A stretch of DNA of 64,000 nt from Bacillus sp. HNG (GTDB taxonomy: Bacteria > Bacillota > Bacilli > Bacillales > Bacillaceae_L): positions 62,001 through 126,000 of the forward strand of contig NZ_QUQV01000003.1 in assembly GCF_003400205.1 (NCBI RefSeq). The letters run 5' to 3'. Numbering within the stretch: the stretch's first letter is position 1; each line of letters opens with the position of its first letter. The translations under genes and the position numbers were made by a program. The notes under the pieces are model-generated. The model ran no database searches. It saw only the letters and a program-made list of their open reading frames with translations, and was not told where the DNA came from. Of the stretch, positions 1 through 7,445 are shown one piece after another.

Positions 1-592
1 ACCTTGTATAATCTTCATTATGTTCATTTTTTACAAAAAAGGAAAGTTCATGCTCGACACTATGAGGATGCTCCCCACTAAAACAATTCCAAATAAAACT
101 GACCTTATCTTCAACACTTACAAACGGTCCGTTCATAAAAATGGAATCTATTTTATACACGGAATGGACATCGAATAGAAATAGACCATCTTCTTTTAAA
201 AGCTGAAATGTATTTGCAAAGGTTTTCTGAACCTCTTTTTCGGTCTGTAGATAGTTTAGGGAATCACAGAAAATCACAATCAGATCAAACGGCTCAAACC
301 CTGAGATATCCAGCATGTTTTGCTGGTAAAATTCAACTTTTACACCGGCTTCCATTGCCTTGTGATTAGCAACCGTCAGCATATCTTCTGAAAGATCGAC
401 CCCGACAACCTCAAAACCTTCTTGGGCAAGTCTAATTGCAATTTCTCCCGTTCCACAGCCAATATCAAGAACCCGCAGGCCACTCTTTTTAGGAAGTTGT
501 GTTACTTTTTCCTTTACAAATGAAACCCAATGCTCATAATCTACATCACGCATCAGTTCATCATAGATATAGGCAAATTCACCATAGCTCAT
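1..592 (-). CDS. yqeM: YqeM, class I SAM-dependent methyltransferase (3' end outside window)
   Basis: Translating the minus strand from ATG at 592 gives an open frame to the window edge (about 197 residues). It starts MSYGEFAYIYDELMRDVDYE and carries the SAM-binding glycine motif VLDIGCGTGE at about residues 42-51, followed by an acidic VVGVDLS strand, both typical of class I methyltransferases. The ATG overlaps the rsfS stop codon (ATGA), so the two are translationally coupled. Order rsfS-yqeM matches Bacillus. The methyl acceptor is not established. The C-terminus is missing only because the window ends. Confidence 0.9.
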   Translation of the reverse strand, partial: MSYGEFAYIYDELMRDVDYEHWVSFVKEKVTQLPKKSGLRVLDIGCGTGEIAIRLAQEGFEVVGVDLSEDMLTVANHKAMEAGVKVEFYQQNMLDISGFEPFDLIVIFCDSLNYLQTEKEVQKTFANTFQLLKEDGLFLFDVHSVYKIDSIFMNGPFVSVEDKVSFIWNCFSGEHPHSVEHELSFFVKNEHNEDYTR

Positions 593-945
593 AAACTTAG
601 CACATCTTCAACTGTTTCCGTAGGCGCATCTCCCCAAAGACGTTCTAAATTATAATAGCTACGTTCGTCTTTATGGAAAACATGGACAATGACATCTCCA
701 AGGTCGACAAGAACCCATCTTGCTTCATCAAATCCCTCAAGACGCTTAATATGAATACCATTTTCATCAGCTTTATCTTTTATCTCACGAGCAATAGCTT
801 GCACCTGTTTTTCAGAATTTCCGTGGCAAATAAGAAAATAATCGGCTACCAATGATAACCCCTTCATATTTAAAGCAATGATATTTTCTGCGCGTTTATC
901 GTCAGCTGCTTGAACTGAAAATGTTAAAATATCTCGTTCATTCAC
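589..945 (-). CDS. rsfS: Ribosomal silencing factor RsfS (YqeL)
   Basis: 118 residues, the usual length of the RsfS/Iojap family. The family core is visible as DYFLICHGNSEKQV (about 35-48) and WVLVDLGDVIVHVF (about 77-90). Members bind ribosomal protein uL14 and block joining of the two subunits when nutrients are short. It lies downstream of yqeK and overlaps yqeM by 4 bp. A family-A repeat (971-1119) separates it from yqeK, so any read-through message carries that structure in its spacer. The ATG at 945 follows a GGGGGAA and AGGTG purine stretch. Confidence 0.95.
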   Translation of the reverse strand: MNERDILTFSVQAADDKRAENIIALNMKGLSLVADYFLICHGNSEKQVQAIAREIKDKADENGIHIKRLEGFDEARWVLVDLGDVIVHVFHKDERSYYNLERLWGDAPTETVEDVLSL

Positions 946-970
946 CTAGAATTCCCCCTTTTTTAATTAT

Positions 971-1119
971 CAAATGCGCCTTGGCGTATTTGCGCCCGAT
1001 TTTTTCAGGCCCACAAGACGTGGGTCACAAAGACGTTGCCACAGGAGGTGGCGTTCTTAGTCTTTGATCTTACGACTCGAAAATTTCCTTTGAAAAATCG
1101 CGGCATCCGCCGGAGGCTT
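971..1119. repeat. Family-A structured intergenic repeat, copy 1
   Basis: About 150 bp between yqeK and rsfS. Modules in order: palindrome CAAATGCGCC/GGCGTATTTG (971-992); a CCCAC...GTGGG hairpin near 1010-1026; a compound hairpin of CAAAGAC / GCCAC...GTGGC / GTCTTTG (about 1028-1066); and a conserved end GGCATCCGCCGGAGGCTT (1102-1119). The same modules recur at 24694, 57929 and 58693 in the same orientation. The short frame running through it is not a gene. Confidence 0.85.
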
Positions 1120-1181
1120 AATTTTATTCAGCATGACTTAACCTACAACTTAATTGGTTACCCAGATTGCAAATATTCCAT

Positions 1182-1760
1182 CTATAAACGTTGTGAATTT
1201 TGGCTGGATAAAATTAATGAATTATATGTTCTCAATGTATCTGGATAGATTGCTTGACTTTTTTTGGCTAAAAACATGATTGTATTACTTAGTGCATAAA
1301 TAAGCGCATTGTCTAAATCCTGTTTTGCGAGTTCTCGACCTTCTTCTACACCTGGAAAATGTCTTCCTGGCTCTATATAATCAGCTACAAAAATAACCTT
1401 TTCAAGGAGGGTCATTTTTTCACGTCCAGATGTATGGAAACGAATTGCATCTAAAATTTCCTCATCCTCAATTCCTACTTCGGCCTTTACAAGATAGGCT
1501 CCAACAGGTGCATGCCAAAGCTCTGTATTATGAATCAATAAATCGGAAGGCATGTGTTGGTTGATGATGATTTGTTTCATTTCATCTTTAGGTCTAAACT
1601 TTGCATAATCATGAAAAATGGCTGCAATTTCGGCTTTTTTTACATCTGCATGATAGCGTTTTGATAGTTCAATTGCCGTCTCCATCACACCAAGTGTGTG
1701 CTGATAACGGTGCTCTGTTAACTGTTCTTTGACTATCTCTAAAGCCTTTTCACGTTCCAT
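1182..1760 (-). CDS. yqeK: YqeK, HD-domain Ap4A hydrolase
   Basis: 192 residues with HD-superfamily metal ligands: His about 21 ([12 protein letters not shown]), the HD pair in IFHDYAKF (about 49-56), His in [11 protein letters not shown] (about 83) and His in IRFHTSGRE (about 110). YqeK proteins symmetrically hydrolyse diadenosine tetraphosphate to ADP. The start overlaps the end of nadD by 11 bp, the usual nadD-yqeK coupling. The C-terminus (about 12 residues after TLRTYNS) looks unrelated to YqeK as I know it and lies next to a repeat, so it may have drifted. Confidence 0.92.
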   Translation of the reverse strand: MEREKALEIVKEQLTEHRYQHTLGVMETAIELSKRYHADVKKAEIAAIFHDYAKFRPKDEMKQIIINQHMPSDLLIHNTELWHAPVGAYLVKAEVGIEDEEILDAIRFHTSGREKMTLLEKVIFVADYIEPGRHFPGVEEGRELAKQDLDNALIYALSNTIMFLAKKSQAIYPDTLRTYNSLILSSQNSQRL

Positions 1761-2319
1761 ATAAATGCTTCTCCTCTATATAGTTTCGTACTTTTTTAGG
1801 AAGTAAATACATTGTATTTCCCTTTTCTGATAACCTTTTTCGAATCATCGAAGACGAGATATCGAATTGTGGGATATCCACTTCTGTAATGGGATATTCT
1901 GTAGGAAATGAATAACCTGGTCTTTTGACTCCAACAAATGTAACCATATCAACAAGTTCATCAATTTTATGCCAATGTGGCAGATATTCGACCATATCTC
2001 CCCCAATGATAAAATAAAACTTTGTATCTTTATATTTTTCACGTAATAATTTAATGGTGTCGTATGTATAAGAGGGTCCTTCTCTTTCCAGTTCAATCAA
2101 TTGCAATTTAAATTTTGGCTGATCGGAAATGGCAAGAGAAAGCATTTCAACCCGCTCCTCATCGGTCACATAACTTTTACGTTCTTTATGTGGAGGGATA
2201 TGGTTAGGCATGAACCATACTTCAGAAAGATTTAATCTTGTTAATATCTCCGATGCTATGAATAGATGACCAATATGAGGTGGATCAAATGTACCACCGA
2301 TGATTCCAATATGGTTCAT
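1750..2319 (-). CDS. nadD: Nicotinate-nucleotide adenylyltransferase
   Basis: 189 residues. The nucleotidyltransferase signature [12 protein letters not shown] is at about residues 8-19 and the second nucleotide motif [10 protein letters not shown] at about 154-163. The enzyme adenylates nicotinate mononucleotide to deamido-NAD in NAD synthesis. Length and order (yhbY-nadD-yqeK) are as in Bacillus. Confidence 0.97.
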   Translation of the reverse strand: MNHIGIIGGTFDPPHIGHLFIASEILTRLNLSEVWFMPNHIPPHKERKSYVTDEERVEMLSLAISDQPKFKLQLIELEREGPSYTYDTIKLLREKYKDTKFYFIIGGDMVEYLPHWHKIDELVDMVTFVGVKRPGYSFPTEYPITEVDIPQFDISSSMIRKRLSEKGNTMYLLPKKVRNYIEEKHLYGT

Positions 2320-2339
2320 TTATTTCCCTCCAACAAAGC

Positions 2340-2639
2340 CTATTTTGATTTTGGAAGCTCTAATTTCTTGTTTTCTTTTGATTCTTTGTAAAGCACAATT
2401 GTATTTCCAATGATCTGAACGAGTTCAGCTTTTGCACCCTTACTTAGCTCTTCGGCTACCGTATCACGGTCGTCCTCACAGTTTTGCAGGACACTGATTT
2501 TTAATAACTCACGCGCTTCAAGTGCGTCACTAATTTGTTTAATCATATTATCATTTACCCCGCCTTTTCCCACCTGAAAAATCGGGTCTAAATGATGAGC
2601 TTTCGAGCGTAAAAAACGTTTTTGTTTTCCTGTTAGCAT
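2340..2639 (-). CDS. yhbY: YhbY-family (YqeI) CRM-domain RNA-binding protein
   Basis: 99 residues making up a single CRM domain. The start LTGKQKRFLRSKAHHLDPIFQVGKGGVND includes the GKGG RNA-binding loop (about 24-27). CRM proteins associate with pre-50S ribosomal particles. The start overlaps the end of aroE by 7 bp, in line with a ribosome-assembly operon. Confidence 0.93.
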   Translation of the reverse strand: MLTGKQKRFLRSKAHHLDPIFQVGKGGVNDNMIKQISDALEARELLKISVLQNCEDDRDTVAEELSKGAKAELVQIIGNTIVLYKESKENKKLELPKSK

Positions 2640-3478
2640 GTTTTTCCTCCTAATAGCCTTGTTACAAGCCTTTCCATTCTATCTGTATCCGGAAACAATC
2701 CTGTCCATTTTTCAAATGCTAGGGCACCTTGATAAACAAACATTCCAATTCCATTTTGGGTAATTGCTCCACGTTTAGCGGCTTCCTGTAGAAGCTTTGT
2801 TTCAAATGGATTATAAATAATATCACTAACAATCGTTTTTGGAGTGATATTTTCAAGTGAAAGAGGCATCTCATCAACATTGGGATGCATTCCAACAGAA
2901 GTCGTATTGACGATCACTTGATATTTTCCTAAATCCGCTTCTGCCTCTACAAATCCTAATGCTTGCGAATCAACTGGGAACTTACAATCATCTTTAATTG
3001 ATTTCGCTCGCTCAACCGTACGATTAACAATATCGATATTTTTCACACCCATTGCAGCTAATGAAATAAAGATCCCTCTCGCTGCACCACCAGCACCGAT
3101 TATCAATACTTTAGCAGAACTTAATTCTTTATTACTAATCACTCGATTTAACGAACGGATAAATCCAGTTCCATCTGTATTATATCCAATTAATTTTCCA
3201 TTCTCGTTGACAATCGTATTAACCGCGCCAATATTTGCCGCAACCTCTTCAACTTCATCTAAATATTCAATGACATCAATCTTATGCGGAATTGTGACAT
3301 TAATACCTGCTATTCCAAGTGCTTTTATCCCTTCAATTGCAGCATTTACTCCATCTTGCGGTACGTGGAATGCATGGTATCTAGCCTTAATCTTATAATG
3401 TTCAAAAAGATCATTATGCATCATTGGTGACATTGAATGGGAGATTGGACTTCCGATTACCCCATAAACCTTTTCCAT
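2633..3478 (-). CDS. aroE: Shikimate dehydrogenase
   Basis: 281 residues from the chosen ATG at 3478. It reduces 3-dehydroshikimate to shikimate with NADPH. Visible motifs: substrate site GSPISHSMSP near residue 9, the catalytic-Lys strand NVTIPHK (about 61-67), the Rossmann loop GAGGAARG (about 126-133) and the C-terminal QNGIGMFVYQGALAFE. An ATG at 3499 would add seven residues (MMFTGEE) but has only an A-run upstream. The internal ATG is preceded by GGGTGAGG, though with short spacing, and gives the usual MEKVYGVIG start. Confidence 0.95.
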   Translation of the reverse strand: MEKVYGVIGSPISHSMSPMMHNDLFEHYKIKARYHAFHVPQDGVNAAIEGIKALGIAGINVTIPHKIDVIEYLDEVEEVAANIGAVNTIVNENGKLIGYNTDGTGFIRSLNRVISNKELSSAKVLIIGAGGAARGIFISLAAMGVKNIDIVNRTVERAKSIKDDCKFPVDSQALGFVEAEADLGKYQVIVNTTSVGMHPNVDEMPLSLENITPKTIVSDIIYNPFETKLLQEAAKRGAITQNGIGMFVYQGALAFEKWTGLFPDTDRMERLVTRLLGGKTC

Positions 3479-3519
3479 TTCCTCACCCGTAAACATCATT
3501 TTTTTTCTATTTCGTCATA

Positions 3520-4629
3520 CTAGATTAACGACTTTCTTACAATTACTCCAACACCCTTTGGAAAATGAGCGACAACCTTCGTATTGGGTACGTTAATCGT
3601 TACCCAGCCCAAGCCAGAAAAAACAACGTCTGTCTTCGCTTCTTTAATCATATATTCATGGGCAACTAGAGGTGGGAATTCATCTAGTTCATTCTTTCCT
3701 GGTGGCTGTAATAACTCACCTTTATGGTTATCATATAATTCATCCGCATTTTCAAGCTTGGTTCGATGGATATTCAATAAATTAGAGAAATGACAAACAA
3801 ATGACTGCCTGTCCCCACTTACAAAATCAAATCGGGCTAATCCACCAAAAAACAAGGTCTGTCGTTCATTTAATTGAAAGACTTTTGGTTTAATTTCTTT
3901 TTTCGGCGTGATTACCTTTAAGTCTTGTTTTGAAACAAAATGTGCCATTTGATGGTGATTAATGATACCTGGAGTATCAAACAAAGAGTGCTCATCATCA
4001 AGTGGAATATCAATGATATCTAATGTTGTTCCAGGAAAGTGTGAAGTCGTAATGATGTCTTCCTTCTCCCCACTGAATTCCTTAATTAAGCGGTTTATAA
4101 ATGTTGATTTTCCCACATTTGTACAACCAACTACATATACATCTTTTCCCTCGCGATAATGCTCAATCGCATCTGCTACCTCTTCAATTCCAGTGCCTTT
4201 TTCTGCACTAATTAAAAAGACATCAACAGGCTTCAGTCCCAGTTCGCGGGATGATTCTTTCATCCAGTTAATGAGTTTCTTAGGCTTCACGGATTTCGGT
4301 AGCAAATCGACTTTATTACCCACTAATAATATATTGTTGTTGCCTACAAAACGATGAAGACCTGGTAACCAACTACCATTAAAATCAAATATATCAACAA
4401 TTTTCACTATTAATGCATCTGTAGAACCAATTCCGTGTAGGATTTTTAAAAAGTCATCATCCGTTAACGAAACATCTTGTACTTCATTATAATGTTTTAA
4501 TTTAAAACATCGTTGACAAATGACTTTATCCTTCTCTAAAGAAGAAGGTGGTGCATATCCTAATTTTGTTTTGTCTACCGTTTGGATTTCAACTCCACAG
4601 CCAATACAGCTAATCTTTTCTTGTTCCAC
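3520..4629 (-). CDS. yqeH: YqeH, circularly permuted ribosome-biogenesis GTPase
   Basis: 369 residues. An N-terminal zinc finger (CIGCG, then CQRCF) is followed by GTPase motifs in permuted order: NKVD (G4, about 105-108) and SAEKGTG (G5) precede the P-loop GCTNVGKST (G1, about 168-176) and DTPG (G3, about 217-220). YqeH is needed for 30S assembly. The start is GTG behind GGAGG, one base after the yqeG stop, so the two are coupled. Confidence 0.96.
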   Translation of the reverse strand: MEQEKISCIGCGVEIQTVDKTKLGYAPPSSLEKDKVICQRCFKLKHYNEVQDVSLTDDDFLKILHGIGSTDALIVKIVDIFDFNGSWLPGLHRFVGNNNILLVGNKVDLLPKSVKPKKLINWMKESSRELGLKPVDVFLISAEKGTGIEEVADAIEHYREGKDVYVVGCTNVGKSTFINRLIKEFSGEKEDIITTSHFPGTTLDIIDIPLDDEHSLFDTPGIINHHQMAHFVSKQDLKVITPKKEIKPKVFQLNERQTLFFGGLARFDFVSGDRQSFVCHFSNLLNIHRTKLENADELYDNHKGELLQPPGKNELDEFPPLVAHEYMIKEAKTDVVFSGLGWVTINVPNTKVVAHFPKGVGVIVRKSLI

Positions 4630-4630
4630 T

Positions 4631-5149
4631 CTATTTATCCTCCCAATAAAGCATCCCGCGACGCTTCATCCAACTCAGTATTCTTCTTTCTGCAAAGCGA
4701 TTAAACTTTGTGAAAAATCCATCTGTTTGCGCAACAGGAACAACTAGAATGGTATGTAAGCCACAGCGGTTACCACCTAATACATCAGTAAGGAGCTGGT
4801 CACCAATCACAACAACCTCATCCTTTTGTAAATTCATTTCCCTTATTGCACGTTCAAAAGCTCGTATCAAAGGTTTTCTGGCCTCATAAATAAACGGAAT
4901 TCCTAAAGGATCAGCAAATTCTTTTACTCTTGGCTCATGATTATTTGAGACAATTGTAACAGTTATGCCATTTTTCTTAAGGTCATTAAACCATTCTACA
5001 AGCTCAGGTGTTGCACTTGGACGGTCCCATTCAACTAATGTATTATCTAAATCAGTTATTACCCCTTTTATTCCTAATTCCTTAAGCTTACTTGGAGAAA
5101 TCTCAAAAACGGATTTCACATGTTCATTTGGTAAAAATTTCTTTAACAA
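4631..5149 (-). CDS. yqeG: YqeG, HAD-family phosphatase
   Basis: 172 residues of the HAD IIIA family. Motif I DLDNTLVEWD is at about residues 34-43, motif II TIVSNN at about 64-69 and motif III VVIGDQLLTDVLGGN at about 112-126. The start is TTG, about 8 bases after GAGGTG; no ATG fits. It leads the minus-strand ribosome-assembly operon. Its upstream region carries a DnaA-box cluster shared with the divergent sda. The physiological substrate is not settled. Confidence 0.93.
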   Translation of the reverse strand: MLKKFLPNEHVKSVFEISPSKLKELGIKGVITDLDNTLVEWDRPSATPELVEWFNDLKKNGITVTIVSNNHEPRVKEFADPLGIPFIYEARKPLIRAFERAIREMNLQKDEVVVIGDQLLTDVLGGNRCGLHTILVVPVAQTDGFFTKFNRFAERRILSWMKRRGMLYWEDK

Positions 5150-5310
5150 TATGTTTACACCTCACCGGACTTCTTCCTTATCTATACCTATCCTATCATA
5201 ACGGAATAAAGCTATTTTCACAAAATCTAATACGTCAAATTTCGTCATAGATTTTGCAGTTTTAATAAAACAAAAAAAGTTTTCGACAAAAGTCAGTAAA
5301 TTTCAACAGT

Positions 5311-5409
5311 TGTGGATAAACTTATACACATTTTACACATTGATATACATAGATTTCCAAAAATTATAAACAAAATACTCACAAGTTATCCACTATTCCC
5401 TGTGGATAA
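5311..5409. promoter_or_regulatory. DnaA-box cluster between yqeG and sda
   Basis: Within 99 bp: TGTGGATAA at 5311-5319 and 5401-5409 (exact reverse complement of TTATCCACA), TTATACACA at 5322-5330 (exact), and near-matches TTTTACACA at 5331-5339 and TTATCCACT at 5386-5394. Consensus TTATNCACA is established for DnaA. DnaA-box clusters next to sda/yqeG are known in B. subtilis, where DnaA activates sda and such clusters titrate DnaA. The 5150-5557 gap otherwise holds only AT-rich sequence and presumably the two divergent promoters. Confidence 0.85.
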
Positions 5410-5524
5410 CAGAACGGTTGTTCTATTATTTTTTTCGTGATAGAGTTATCTTACCAACTAAGAATAACGTATTAGTATATGACAACAAAAGATGAAAAAG
5501 AACGAATTACGCTTATAAATTTTT

Positions 5525-5557
5525 AGGAGGTGAATAGCCAACTTTTGGCTCAATGCT
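5525..5557 (+). promoter_or_regulatory. sda ribosome binding site with intervening hairpin and two-codon ORF
   Basis: AGGAGGTGA (5525-5533) is 24 bases from the sda ATG (5558), too far for normal initiation. The gap holds a perfect 6-bp stem, AGCCAA (5536-5541) and TTGGCT (5545-5550) with a 3-base loop. Folding it out leaves a 9-base spacing. An ATG-CTA-TGA minimal ORF (5553-5561) overlaps the sda start. That the hairpin brings the site to the start codon is inference. Confidence 0.6.
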
Positions 5558-5698
5558 ATGAAAAAATTATCAGATGACTTGTTAATTGAATCTTATTTTA
5601 AAGCTATAAAATTAAAGTTAAGTTCTGATTTTATTCACCTTATTGAAACTGAAATTAAACGAAGATCATTAGGACATAGGATTAGAAATATATCATAA
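5558..5698 (+). CDS. sda: Sda, sporulation checkpoint inhibitor of histidine kinases
   Basis: 46 residues. [16 protein letters not shown] and [16 protein letters not shown] match the two helices of Sda as known from B. subtilis. Sda forms a helical hairpin that binds the dimerisation domain of KinA and blocks autophosphorylation, delaying sporulation when replication is disturbed. Placement beside a DnaA-box cluster and divergent from yqeG is conserved. No in-frame ATG, GTG or TTG lies between the upstream stop (5531) and this ATG. A terminator follows 17 bases after the stop. Confidence 0.96.
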   Translation: MKKLSDDLLIESYFKAIKLKLSSDFIHLIETEIKRRSLGHRIRNIS

Positions 5699-5715
5699 TG
5701 TATGATATTTGTAAA

Positions 5716-5740
5716 AGAGCCGCTTGAGGCTCTTTTTTTC
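5716..5740 (+). terminator. Terminator of sda
   Basis: AGAGCC (5716-5721) pairs with GGCTCT (5728-5733) around a 6-base loop, followed by a T run. Confidence 0.9.
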
Positions 5741-5766
5741 TTAATGTCTAACTCCAGGCACCTTTC

Positions 5767-6546
5767 TTAGTTAAGTGTACCTAAGACTTCACCCATTTTA
5801 ATATTAATAGATGAACTAATTTCAGGGCTAATCGTAAAACGATCTTTTTCAAATAATAGAATTACGGTTGAACCAAATGAGAAATACGCGATTTCCTCCC
5901 CTTTTTTCACAAAGTCACTTCTATGGGTTGTTTCTATACTATTGACAAACATTGCTCCCACCTTGACCACAGCAACATATGAGTTATTTGCGCGTATTTC
6001 TGTTATTTTCCGATAATTTTTGGATAAAGGGTCTTTTCCATATTTTAACCCGAGACGATTGACCGGATACGATTTCCATCCCAATTCCCATTGCTTTGTG
6101 ATGACTCCAGAAATTGGACTATGAATTCGATGATAATGGCTTGGACTTAAATATAGAATAACGAAGGTACCGCCTATATATTTATCGAGTGAATCTTCAT
6201 CTCCAAGCATTTCTTGAATGGAATAATGTTTATTTTTTACAATCATTTCCTTATTTGCGGTAATCATACCGGTCTCTTCAATAACAGCATCGACAGGGCT
6301 GGTAACTGTATTTTCGTTTGAATCTATGCGTCTGCTGTCTATTTTCAGCTGTCTAACAAAAAGGTCATGAAGGGTTACAAAATCAGATAAGTTTTTTTCC
6401 ATTTCTGCTTGGTTAATATTGTATATTTTCGCATAACTCGGAATAAGTATAGCACTAACTCTTGATTGTGAAAATTTTCTTAAAAGCGCCGAAGAAAGGC
6501 GATGGTTCGTTAATTCTATAAAGAAACGGTAGAGCCATTTCTGCAA
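5767..6546 (-). CDS. psd: Phosphatidylserine decarboxylase proenzyme
   Basis: 259 residues, close to B. subtilis Psd. It converts phosphatidylserine to phosphatidylethanolamine at the membrane. The self-cleavage site that forms the pyruvoyl group is FGST (about 227-230, in YFSFGSTVILLF), and LSPSHYHRIHSP (about 134-145) is the conserved mid-domain block. It is divergent from pssA, which makes the substrate. In B. subtilis, as I recall, these genes lie elsewhere, next to each other. Confidence 0.95.
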   Translation of the reverse strand: MQKWLYRFFIELTNHRLSSALLRKFSQSRVSAILIPSYAKIYNINQAEMEKNLSDFVTLHDLFVRQLKIDSRRIDSNENTVTSPVDAVIEETGMITANKEMIVKNKHYSIQEMLGDEDSLDKYIGGTFVILYLSPSHYHRIHSPISGVITKQWELGWKSYPVNRLGLKYGKDPLSKNYRKITEIRANNSYVAVVKVGAMFVNSIETTHRSDFVKKGEEIAYFSFGSTVILLFEKDRFTISPEISSSINIKMGEVLGTLN

Positions 6547-6699
6547 ATCTAATTCCCCCTAAAAAATACAATTTCTCTTTGACTATACACATTTGAACGA
6601 ATAAAATAAGATTATTAAAGCAATACTATCTTATTTTATTGATTTTTATTAGCTATTACAAAGACTTTTTAAAAATACTCTAAAGAAAGGAGTGAAGAA

Positions 6700-7239
6700 A
6701 TGTTTTTATTAGATTATATAGATTCAACCCTAAAAAAGCTTAAAACCCAAACCGCCAATATACTTACATTAATCAACCTTAGCTTAGGTGGTTTTTCCAT
6801 ATTATTTGTTTTAAAAAATGAATTAAACTTAAGCTTATTACTTATCTTTTTAGCTGCCCTTGCCGATCGTTTTGATGGAATGGTTGCAAGAAAGTTTCAA
6901 ATCGAATCAGAGCTCGGAAAACAACTTGACTCGATGTGTGATATTATATCATTCGGAGTTGCACCTGCGCTTCTTTTATACCAAGGGATCATCTATGAGT
7001 TCGGTGCCCCAGGGATGTTTTTCACCGTTTTCTATATCGGATGTGGAGCTTTTCGTTTAGCAAAATTCAATATTAGTGACAATAAAGGCTTCTTTGTAGG
7101 CTTACCAATAACAGCTGCTGGCTGTCTATTAACGTTAAGCTTCCTAGCAATCCCTTATGTATCTCCACAATTTTTCATTTACCTCATCATCATTCTTTCT
7201 TTCCTTATGGTTGGAACATTTAAATTAAAGAAAGTATAA
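6700..7239 (+). CDS. pssA: CDP-diacylglycerol-serine O-phosphatidyltransferase
   Basis: 179 residues, hydrophobic, with about five to six membrane segments. The CDP-alcohol phosphatidyltransferase signature D-x2-D-G-x2-A-R-x8-G-x3-D-x3-D is complete: DRFDGMVAR begins at about residue 52, then GKQLDSMCD. It condenses CDP-diacylglycerol with serine. The ATG follows AAAGGAGTGAAGAA. With the divergent psd it forms a phosphatidylethanolamine module. Confidence 0.95.
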   Translation: MFLLDYIDSTLKKLKTQTANILTLINLSLGGFSILFVLKNELNLSLLLIFLAALADRFDGMVARKFQIESELGKQLDSMCDIISFGVAPALLLYQGIIYEFGAPGMFFTVFYIGCGAFRLAKFNISDNKGFFVGLPITAAGCLLTLSFLAIPYVSPQFFIYLIIILSFLMVGTFKLKKV

Positions 7240-7280
7240 AAAAACCTATCCACTCTTTTTCATGTGGATAGGTTTTTTTT
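7238..7280. terminator. Terminator after pssA, possibly bidirectional
   Basis: AAAACCTATCCAC (7241-7253) pairs with GTGGATAGGTTTT (7264-7276), with A and T runs on the outer sides. Confidence 0.88.
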
Positions 7281-7318
7281 AAAAAGACAAGAAAGTATAA
7301 AATTTTTCAAATAGTTTT

Positions 7319-7445
7319 CGTTGTCTAGCTCAAGGCGCCATCGGCTCTTTGGTCTAAGCCAATCGCTTCGGAAGGCAAGAAGCGCCTTCTGTCAGCGCTT
7401 GTCTTATGCTTGACGCCGATAGGCGGGCGCCTTGCGCTTTTCTTA
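7319..7445. repeat. Family-B palindromic intergenic repeat, copy 1
   Basis: About 127 bp running from GTTGTCTAGCTC to GCGCTTTTCTTA, with internal complementary blocks such as AAGCGCCTTCTGTCAGCGCTT. A near-identical inverted copy is at 21119-21248. Read on the minus strand its first bases, TAAGAAAAGCGC, include the TAA stop codon of pepF. Repeats with this GTTGTCTAGCTC start are, from memory, common between genes in Bacillaceae. Confidence 0.85.

Noticed and set aside
971-1119. tRNA or known riboswitch in family-A repeats
   Set aside because: No cloverleaf, anticodon loop or recognised aptamer core; multiple copies in unrelated operons point to a repeat.
1036-1248. 70-residue plus-strand frame
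   Set aside because: It lies in the family-A repeat and the end of yqeK; a shadow frame.
5534-5698. Extended Sda start at ATA 5534
   Set aside because: ATA is a very rare start and would sit only 3 bases from AGGAGG; the hairpin model with ATG 5558 fits Sda length better.
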